Below, piece by piece: positions 33,224-39,171 of a DNA stretch of 39,171 nucleotides. The stretch covers positions 1-39,171 of the forward strand of contig JBFKQC010000034.1 in the NCBI GenBank assembly GCA_041627895.1, given 5' to 3'. A model generated the notes under the pieces. The model saw only the letters and a program-made list of their open reading frames with translations, was not told the DNA's origin and did not search any database. Every line of letters begins with the position of its first letter. Within the stretch, counting starts at the first letter, position 1. The position numbers were made by a program, and so were the translations under genes. Source of the DNA: JBFKQC01 sp041627895 (GTDB taxonomy: Bacteria > Pseudomonadota > Alphaproteobacteria > Rhodobacterales > Rhodobacteraceae).

Positions 33224-33916
33224 ATGGAAGAAATCGACCGAAGGGCGCTTGCCCGGGTAACCGGGGCAAGCCCGGTTCCGGCGTTTCCGCCGCTTGTCGC
33301 GGATAGTATTTATGCGGCATATGGAAAACGCGCCGCGGATATTGTGTTTTCGTGCATGATGCTTTCCGTTCTGGCCCCAATTATGGCGGGTGTCGCAATG
33401 ATCGTCGCGCTGGACGGCGGTAAGCCGGTCTTCGGGCATGTGCGGGTCGGGCGCCACGGGCGGCCGTTCCGTTGCTGGAAGTTCCGCACCATGGTTCCCG
33501 ACGCCGACAGACGCCTGGCCGAAATCCTGACCAGCGATCCGCAGGCCGCGGCAGAGTGGCAGCAATTCCAGAAGCTCAGCAACGACGTCCGTGTCACCCG
33601 GATCGGCCGCTTCCTGCGCGCCACCCGCCTGGACGAACTGCCGCAACTGGTCAACGTGCTTCGCGGCGAGATGAGCCTGGTCGGGCCGCGCCCCGTCACC
33701 GCCGAGGAAATCTGGCGCTACGGCCCCGCCGCCGCCGCGGTCCTGTCGCTTCGGCCCGGCATGACCGGCCCGTGGCAGATTCTCGGTCGCCGGCGCGTCG
33801 GCTACGACCAGCGCGTCGGCCTCGACCTCGGCTATTCCCGCAACATCAACTTCCTTCGCGACGCGGGCATATTCCTGCGGACGATCAAGGTCGTACTCGA
33901 CAGGTCCGGCACATGA
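33224..33916 (+). CDS. Initiating sugar-phosphate transferase (ExoY/WbaP-type, polyprenyl-phosphate)
   Basis: A 230-residue bacterial sugar transferase. One TM segment at about residues 38-62 (ADIVFSCMMLSVLAPIMAGVAMIVAL) precedes the cytoplasmic catalytic domain. Family motifs are FRCWKFRTMVPDAD, RIGRFLRATRLDELPQLVNVLRGEMSLVGPRP and the C-terminal LRPGMTGPWQILGR. It transfers a sugar 1-phosphate onto undecaprenyl phosphate to start repeat-unit assembly. The ATG at 33224 is preferred with GGGG just upstream (a GTG at 33215 is an alternative). Its stop overlaps the next start as ATGA (33913-33916). It is the first gene of a three-gene operon with the chain-length kinase and polymerase. Confidence 0.93.
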   Translation: MEEIDRRALARVTGASPVPAFPPLVADSIYAAYGKRAADIVFSCMMLSVLAPIMAGVAMIVALDGGKPVFGHVRVGRHGRPFRCWKFRTMVPDADRRLAEILTSDPQAAAEWQQFQKLSNDVRVTRIGRFLRATRLDELPQLVNVLRGEMSLVGPRPVTAEEIWRYGPAAAAVLSLRPGMTGPWQILGRRRVGYDQRVGLDLGYSRNINFLRDAGIFLRTIKVVLDRSGT

Positions 33917-36141
33917 GCCTGCCACGGAAAATCTCGCAAAAGCTCGGCACGGACGCGCTGCCCGGCGCGTTCCGCAACGGCGAAATGTCGCTGGCCGAGG
34001 CGCTGCGCGAAAGCGGCTATTTCCTGCGCCGGCAATACGGCTCGATCCTGCTTGTGGCGTTCGGCTGCGCCCTGGTCGCGCTGCTGGTCGTGGCGCAGAT
34101 GGAAAAGCGCTACAAAAGCACGCTATTGCTGATGGTGGAACAGCCGGCGCGCAGCCCGATCGAGACCGAGATCGCGCAGGGCGCGCTGCGCGATTCCTTC
34201 GTCGAGGGACAGATCTACATCCTTGAATCTAACGCGCTGCTGCGCGAGGTGATCCGGCGCACCGACCTGCTGGCCGACCCGGACTATCAGCGCCAGCCGC
34301 CAAGCCTGGTGCGGCGCGCCATCGGCGGGGTCAAGTCGCTGCTGGGCCTGAACCGCCCGCCCGTTGCCGACGACGGGCCCACCGTCGACCCGGCCGAAGC
34401 CTACGCGGTTCGGGTGCTGCGCAAGGCGCTCGAGGTGGACCGCGAGGGCGAAACCGACGTGATCAGCATTTCGGTCACGGCGAACGGGCCGCGCAAGGCG
34501 GCACGGATCGCCGACGCGGTCGGTGCGGCCTTTGTCGACAACCGCGAACGGACCCAGCTCGAGAAGGCGAACCGCGTATCGGGATGGCTCGACCAGCGGG
34601 CGCTGGAACTGCAGGCGCAACTGACCGCGGCCGAGAACGCCGTCGCCGCCTACAAGATCGAAAACAACCTGATGTCGGGCACGACCGGGGTGACGCTCAG
34701 CGAACAGCAGCTGGTCGAACTGAATGCCGAGTTGATCCGGACCCGGGCGGAACTGGCCGAACGGCGCGCCGCGTATTCCCGGGCGCAGGAACTGATCGAC
34801 ACCGGCGGCGACATCCAGACGCTTCCGCGCGTGCAGGATTCGGATATCGTCGCCACGCTGCGCGCGGACCTCATCGCGCTGACCCGGCGCGAGGCCGACC
34901 TTGCCGGGCGCAACCCGAACGACCCGCGACTGCCGACGATCCGCGACGAACGCGCGGTGGTCGAACGCCAGATCGCCGAAGAGGTCGGCCGCATCCTCGA
35001 CGTGATCGCCAACGAGGTCCGCGTGCTGGAAGCGCGCGAACAGCTGGTCGCCGAGGCGCTGCGCGACGCCGGCGGCCAAAGCGGGATCGACAGCCGCAGC
35101 AGCGTCGAGCTGCGCGAGCTGGAACGCCGCGCCGCCGCCTATCAGGAGCTCTATCAGCGCTACCTCAGCAATACCGGGCTGGCGGACGAAACCGTCAGCT
35201 TCCTCGCCAGCGGGGTCGAGATCGTCGACAACGCCTCGGTGCCGCTGGATGCGGTGTTTCCGCCGACCAAGCTGATCGTCCTGTTCGGCCTGATCTTCGG
35301 CGCCGGCCTCGGCACGGTTGCCGGGCTGATCCGCGAGGCGATGCTGCCGGGCTTCATGACCGCGGGCGAAGTCACCCGGCGGCTGGGCCAGCCGGTGCTG
35401 GCCTCGGTGCCGGTACTGCCGGACGACAGGGCGCCCATCGACCAGGTGCTGGAAGAGCCCGTTTCGATGTTTTCCGAGGCCGTGCGCAGCCTGCGCCACG
35501 GACTGACGCACGATTTCGACGGCGACACGGCGCCGGTCGTCATGCTTACCTCGTCGGGACCCGGCGAAGGCAAGACCAGCCTGGCGGCAAGCATCGCCGC
35601 CTCGGCCTCGCAGGCGGAACTGTTCGTCCTGCTGGTCGACGCCGACATGCGCCGGGGCGGCCTGACCCGGATGTTCGGCATGGCCGGCAGGACCGGCCTG
35701 TCCGAGCTTCTGGGGCCGGACGCGCCGAAGACCTCGGGCACGATCGACAATCGCATCCTGAACCTCGATTTCCTGCCCACAGGGCTTCGCGTGGCCAGCC
35801 CCACCGACCTGATCGCCAGCCCGGCGATGCGAACCTGGCTGGACGACATGCGCCAGATCTACGACCTGATCGTGATCGACGGGCCGCCGGTGGCGAACAT
35901 GGCCGACGCCACGGCGCTGGCCGAGCTTAGCGACGCGGTGGGCTTCGTGATCAAGTGGAACGACACGCCGACCGAGGTCGCGGAAGAGGCGCTGCGCCGG
36001 CTCGATCCGGAAAAGCTGCGCGGCGTGGCGCTGAACGCGGTCGACCTGCGCCGGGTGGCGAGCTACGGCGAGCGCTACGAGCAATACGTGCTCGACTCGA
36101 TGGACGGCGACGGCGCGAACCGCGCCACCCAGCCGGCCTAG
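33913..36141 (+). CDS. Polysaccharide co-polymerase / tyrosine autokinase (Wzz-Wzc, ExoP-like)
   Basis: A 742-residue inner-membrane protein. TM1 lies at about residues 44-60 (ILLVAFGCALVALLVVA), a periplasmic Wzz region with long coiled coil at about 60-450, and TM2 at about 453-474. The cytoplasmic BY-kinase follows: Walker A SSGPGEGKTSLA at about 547, Walker A' LLVDADMRRGG and Walker B LIVIDGPPV at about 651. The C-terminus has only three close tyrosines (SYGERYEQYVLD), fewer than the clusters of E. coli Wzc. It controls chain length and export of the polymer, cycling by tyrosine phosphorylation. Its start overlaps the upstream stop by 4 bp; a long in-frame N-terminal extension is antisense-like noise. 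Confidence 0.93.
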   Translation: MSLPRKISQKLGTDALPGAFRNGEMSLAEALRESGYFLRRQYGSILLVAFGCALVALLVVAQMEKRYKSTLLLMVEQPARSPIETEIAQGALRDSFVEGQIYILESNALLREVIRRTDLLADPDYQRQPPSLVRRAIGGVKSLLGLNRPPVADDGPTVDPAEAYAVRVLRKALEVDREGETDVISISVTANGPRKAARIADAVGAAFVDNRERTQLEKANRVSGWLDQRALELQAQLTAAENAVAAYKIENNLMSGTTGVTLSEQQLVELNAELIRTRAELAERRAAYSRAQELIDTGGDIQTLPRVQDSDIVATLRADLIALTRREADLAGRNPNDPRLPTIRDERAVVERQIAEEVGRILDVIANEVRVLEAREQLVAEALRDAGGQSGIDSRSSVELRELERRAAAYQELYQRYLSNTGLADETVSFLASGVEIVDNASVPLDAVFPPTKLIVLFGLIFGAGLGTVAGLIREAMLPGFMTAGEVTRRLGQPVLASVPVLPDDRAPIDQVLEEPVSMFSEAVRSLRHGLTHDFDGDTAPVVMLTSSGPGEGKTSLAASIAASASQAELFVLLVDADMRRGGLTRMFGMAGRTGLSELLGPDAPKTSGTIDNRILNLDFLPTGLRVASPTDLIASPAMRTWLDDMRQIYDLIVIDGPPVANMADATALAELSDAVGFVIKWNDTPTEVAEEALRRLDPEKLRGVALNAVDLRRVASYGERYEQYVLDSMDGDGANRATQPA

Positions 36142-36159
36142 GCGGCGGGGGCGGTTCAG

Positions 36160-37551
36160 GTGCACCCGGACAGCAGCGACGTATCCGCCCCCGAGGCTCG
36201 GCCGGCGCCGCGGGCCGAACGCTTCCCGCTGTTGCACCCGGCGGTCATCCTGTTCGCGCTCCTGCCGTTTCAGTGGATCGTCGTCGGCTCGGTCGCCGGC
36301 TTCACGCTGAAGCTTCCCTACCTGGCCGTCCTGGCGGCCTTGCCGGCGGCGCTGCTGGTGCCGCGCGCGCGCGGCGCGGCGCTGGCGCTGGCGGCGCGCC
36401 ATGCGCATGTCCTGCTGCCTTATCTGTTCTACCTTCTGATCCTCCTGGTCGCGCTCTGGGGCTCGAAGGCGCAGGGAATGCCGATCCGTCAGGTGTTCTT
36501 CATCGCGGGCTTCGTCGGGGTCGCCGCGTGGCTCAACGCCGCGTCGGATATCGGCGGCGTGGCGCGGCGGGGCGGCGCGCTCGCCATCCTCTGCTTCCTG
36601 GTGGCAACCGAGGTCATGGCGCGCGGCATCGGGCTAAGCTGGTGGACGGCGGTGTCGCGGTTCGTCACCGCCGGTGATCTGAACTTCGTGGTCTACGGCT
36701 TCTTCCGCGCGATCTTCAACGCGCCCGAAACCGGCGGCGAACCCGCGATCGCCGCCTCGGCCAAGAACGCGCTGGCGGTGGTCCTGCTGGTCGCCTTGCA
36801 GATGTTCCGCGCCGGCCGGGCGCCGGGGCGCACCGACTGGGCGGGGATGCTGCTGACCGCGCTGGTGTTCTTCGTTCTCCTGATGCTGAACACGCGTTCG
36901 GTGCTGGTGGTGGCGATCCTCGGGCTGCCGCTGGTGGCGCTTCTCTCGGCGCTCCGGGCCGCGCATCACAACCCGGCCGCGCTGGTCCTCAAGGCGACGG
37001 CCGCCGTGCTGCTCGCCACGGGCGCGGCGATGCTGGCGACCTCGGGCACCGCGCTGGTCGACGCGGTGGGCGGCCGGTTCACCTTTGACGATTCATCGAC
37101 CGGGGCGCGGTTCGAGCAATATGCCTGGGCGGTGGAGCGGATCGAGCGGAATTTCCTGACCGGCAGCGGCTATGCCGAAATCGACGGCCAGCCGGTGCAC
37201 AACCTGTTCCTCGGCGCCTTCATGCATGCCGGGCTGGCGGCCTTTCTGCTGGTCCTGGTGTTCTATGCCGGGCTGTTCCTCGCCTGGCTCGGCTTCATGG
37301 CCCGGATCGTCGTGCAGCCCGGTGCCTGGGTCCTGCCGATGCGCGCGGAATGGGTCGCGCTGCTGCCGACGGTTCCGCTGTTCCGGATGTGGATTGCAGG
37401 CGATGCCGGGCACCCTGCCCTTGCCGAATGGATCGCCCTGGGTTGCTTCTGCGGCCTTGTACTGGCGAACCGCCGGCAGGCGGCGCAGCGTGGCGAGCCC
37501 TCGGGCGACGCGGCACCGCGGCGCCGCGACCCTATCGCGACGCCCGCCTGA
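36160..37551 (+). CDS. O-antigen ligase / Wzy-like polysaccharide polymerase
   Basis: A 463-residue polytopic membrane protein with roughly 10-12 TM segments, starting from GTG at 36160. The central periplasmic loop, after about residue 300, contains GGRFTFDDSSTGARFEQYAWAVERI, then NFLTGSGYAEIDGQPVHNLFLGAFMHAG. This R...W...I, G.G...(V)HN pattern is the hallmark of the Wzy_C/WaaL superfamily. It likely polymerises repeat units on the periplasmic face under control of the upstream Wzz/Wzc-like protein. The C-terminal tail is Arg/Pro-rich. Its 3' end overlaps the convergent downstream gene by 20 bp. Ligase versus polymerase cannot be told from sequence alone. Confidence 0.85.
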   Translation: MHPDSSDVSAPEARPAPRAERFPLLHPAVILFALLPFQWIVVGSVAGFTLKLPYLAVLAALPAALLVPRARGAALALAARHAHVLLPYLFYLLILLVALWGSKAQGMPIRQVFFIAGFVGVAAWLNAASDIGGVARRGGALAILCFLVATEVMARGIGLSWWTAVSRFVTAGDLNFVVYGFFRAIFNAPETGGEPAIAASAKNALAVVLLVALQMFRAGRAPGRTDWAGMLLTALVFFVLLMLNTRSVLVVAILGLPLVALLSALRAAHHNPAALVLKATAAVLLATGAAMLATSGTALVDAVGGRFTFDDSSTGARFEQYAWAVERIERNFLTGSGYAEIDGQPVHNLFLGAFMHAGLAAFLLVLVFYAGLFLAWLGFMARIVVQPGAWVLPMRAEWVALLPTVPLFRMWIAGDAGHPALAEWIALGCFCGLVLANRRQAAQRGEPSGDAAPRRRDPIATPA

Positions 37552-39022
37552 GCCCGTCCAGCAGGCTGCGCGCCCTCTCCTTCAGCCCGACGCGGTCCAA
37601 TAGCCGGATGCCCGTGCGTCGCAGCCGCGAATAGGCGAACCGCGATCTGTAGCGCAGCGACTCCAGCGCGCTGCGGCCGGGCCGGCCCGCCAGCAAGGGC
37701 CCGATCAGCGCCAGATCCTCGGCATCGCGCCCGGCGTTGCGGCGCCGCTTCATCTCGGCAACAAGGTCGAGGCCGACGAATTTGAGCCCCCAGAAATGGA
37801 AGTGATACGCCGGGTCCTGCAACAGATCGCCAAGGCCGACCGGGTAGAGCGCGGCCTCGTGCCGTTCCGCTCCGGCGATCGCCGGCACCTCGCCCGCGGC
37901 GAGGAAATCCACGTCGCCCGCCGGCCGAAGCCCGTATGCGCCGAGCACCATGCCAGTTTCGACCGCCACGCGGTCCGGGTCGGCGCCGCCCTGCAGCAGC
38001 CCGGCGCGGAAGCCCTGCGCCATGCGCGCAGTTTCTGGAAACCGGTTCGGGCGGGCATGGTCGAGGAAGTGCAGGCTTTGCCGGTTCAGCAGCAGACGCG
38101 AGATCGCGACCGCCTCGGCATGGGTATCGGTGATGTGGATCGAATGTTTGCCGATGCCGAAAACCTCGCGCACCTCGTCCTTCAGCGCGATCAGGTCCCG
38201 ACCCGGCGCGATGTCGAACATCAGGACGCGCAGCGGCCGGTTGCCGCTGAAGCACGGCACCAGCTTGGCGTCGATGCCGGGGTGGTTCTTCTCGGCCGGG
38301 CCGAGCCAGGGCTCGCCGGCATAGACCTGGCTTAGCAGGTTGCGGGCGCCGTTCGGGGTCAGGTGCGTCCGGGTCTCGTAGACCAGCGGCCCCAGCAGGC
38401 GTTCTACCGCGCCGCCGTCGTCTCCGGCCGCGGGCCAGAGCAGCGCGATTGCGGCCGTCGGCGAGCGTTCGACGTATTTCAGCGCGGTAGCCTCGAGGTG
38501 GGCATCGGACATGCCGCGCTTGCGGAAATAGCGGAAGTCATAGCGGATCGGCTCCAGCCCGGTAACCACCGCCGTCAATGCCCGGTCGTGGAACAGCGCG
38601 GCGGCGGCCCGGTGCGCCCCGTTCAGGATCGTGCCGTCGCGGGCCAGGGGCACCAGGCTCTCGCTCTCGTCGAAGCCGCGCGACGCGATCGCCTCCGCCA
38701 GCGTCCTGAACTGCGAGGTGAAGGCCTGCAGCGAATCCTTCCGCTCGGCCCCCGGCTCGCGCATGTCACCGAGCGAGAACGCCGCGATATGGGCGGCATA
38801 GATCGCCTCGGCGAATGCCGACCGGGTGCCGAAGGCGGACTCCAGCCAGATCAGTTTGAACGCCAGATCGAGCCGGTTCCAGCTCAGCGCGGGCCGGACC
38901 TCTTGCACCGCGAATTCGGCCTGCGCGGCGTCCATCCGGCGCAGCAAGAACGGCTCGACCCGCCCCTCCAGCGATGCCCTGGACACCCGACGCACACGCG
39001 GGTCCCGTGCCGCGCCGTTCAT
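37532..39022 (-). CDS. Unrecognised two-part protein: ParB-like motif plus nucleotidyltransferase-like C-terminus
   Basis: A 496-residue cytoplasmic protein with no signal peptide or TM segment. Near residues 121-143 SLVPLARDGTILNGAHRAAAAL resembles the ParB/sulfiredoxin-like loop (x-D-G-x-x-x-NG-x-HR). The C-terminal third has YGLRPAGDVDFLAAGEVPA and HFHFWGLKFVGLDLVAEMKRRRNAGRDAEDLALI. These recall nucleotidyltransferase-fold proteins, where a GLR...D.D site and a trailing K..R...KD..D helix are common. The two parts are joined by about 230 residues I cannot place. ATG 39022 overlaps the upstream stop (ATGA). It may act on sugars or lipids of the polysaccharide. No name is offered. Confidence 0.75.
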   Translation of the reverse strand: MNGAARDPRVRRVSRASLEGRVEPFLLRRMDAAQAEFAVQEVRPALSWNRLDLAFKLIWLESAFGTRSAFAEAIYAAHIAAFSLGDMREPGAERKDSLQAFTSQFRTLAEAIASRGFDESESLVPLARDGTILNGAHRAAAALFHDRALTAVVTGLEPIRYDFRYFRKRGMSDAHLEATALKYVERSPTAAIALLWPAAGDDGGAVERLLGPLVYETRTHLTPNGARNLLSQVYAGEPWLGPAEKNHPGIDAKLVPCFSGNRPLRVLMFDIAPGRDLIALKDEVREVFGIGKHSIHITDTHAEAVAISRLLLNRQSLHFLDHARPNRFPETARMAQGFRAGLLQGGADPDRVAVETGMVLGAYGLRPAGDVDFLAAGEVPAIAGAERHEAALYPVGLGDLLQDPAYHFHFWGLKFVGLDLVAEMKRRRNAGRDAEDLALIGPLLAGRPGRSALESLRYRSRFAYSRLRRTGIRLLDRVGLKERARSLLDGLRRASR

Positions 39023-39171
39023 ACCGGCACCTCCCGCCCCTGCGGGTCCGGCAACGCACCCGTCGACCCGCACGCGCCCGCCAGGCCGGACAGTGCGTCG
39101 GCGAGCCGGTCGAAATTCGCCTTCGCGTCGAGGCCGGCGGCGGCGTGCCGCAGCGCCGCGCCGGACATCCG
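39019..39171 (-). CDS. C-terminal fragment of a gene cut by the window edge (probable glycosyltransferase)
   Basis: The frame is open from the right edge and ends at TGA 39019-39021, overlapping the next ATG as ATGA. The 50 visible residues contain MSGAALRHAAAGLDAKANFDRLADALSGL, the kind of terminal helix (m...Ar..a...fd...) that ends GT4 glycosyltransferases. The remainder is a Pro/Gly tail. The start lies outside the window, so the family is only a guess from position and this helix. Confidence 0.5.
   Translation of the reverse strand, partial: RMSGAALRHAAAGLDAKANFDRLADALSGLAGACGSTGALPDPQGREVPV

Noticed and set aside
34123..36408. 761-codon minus-strand frame opposite the Wzc-like gene
   Set aside because: Antisense shadow; the plus strand has Walker motifs and an ATGA-coupled start.
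1..39171. CRISPR arrays, tRNA or rRNA genes, phage genes
   Set aside because: No spaced direct repeats, no cloverleaf-like or ribosomal sequence and no phage structural genes were noticed on either strand.

Overview
The window is GC-rich, almost fully coding DNA of the kind seen in marine Alphaproteobacteria of the Rhodobacterales (roseobacter) type. The assignment rests on style: TRAP transporters, organosulfonate genes, short intergenic gaps and ATGA start/stop overlaps. No rRNA, tRNA or species marker is present, so the genus is left open.

Region 1 (1-3988, plus strand). The C-terminal part of a TRAP solute-binding protein is followed by three tightly packed genes: 2,3-diaminopropionate ammonia-lyase (dpaL), an M20-family N-carbamoyl-amino-acid hydrolase and an N-carbamoyl-D-amino-acid hydrolase. 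They look like an uptake-and-degradation unit for ureido (carbamoylated) amino acids.

Region 2 (4220-9579, minus strand). An efflux operon encodes a TetR regulator, an RND membrane-fusion protein and an RND permease. A perfect inverted repeat at 9564-9579 and a possible 70-residue small ORF lie upstream. Region 3 (10020-16495) holds an orphan YejA-like peptide-binding protein, an exported ExeM-like nuclease (minus strand) and a fused acyl-CoA:acetate/3-ketoacid CoA-transferase.

Region 4 (16559-28789) is the most striking part: a ten-gene minus-strand operon with a divergent IclR regulator. In transcription order it runs GMC dehydrogenase (IseJ-like), TRAP binding protein, fused TRAP DctQM permease, TerC/DUF475 membrane protein, HpsN-like sulfopropanediol dehydrogenase, zinc alcohol dehydrogenase, universal stress protein, ComD, ComE and an FMN 2-hydroxyacid dehydrogenase. 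The genes can be ordered into a route: 2,3-dihydroxypropane-1-sulfonate to sulfolactate (HpsN), to sulfopyruvate (FMN dehydrogenase), to sulfoacetaldehyde (ComDE), with isethionate possibly entering through the GMC enzyme. No desulfonating enzyme (Xsc, SuyAB, CuyA) and no known sulfite exporter is in the window; the TerC/DUF475 protein may take a transport role.

Region 5 (28790-29621) is a junction with a probable IS3-type transposase remnant and a stand-alone 80-residue DnaJ-type zinc-finger protein. Region 6 (29622-39171) is an exopolysaccharide or capsule locus: GT4 glycosyltransferase, sulfotransferase, second GT4, initiating sugar-phosphate transferase, Wzz/Wzc-type chain-length kinase, Wzy-like polymerase, an unfamiliar two-part protein and the C-terminus of a further gene. 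The sulfotransferase suggests a sulfated surface polymer.
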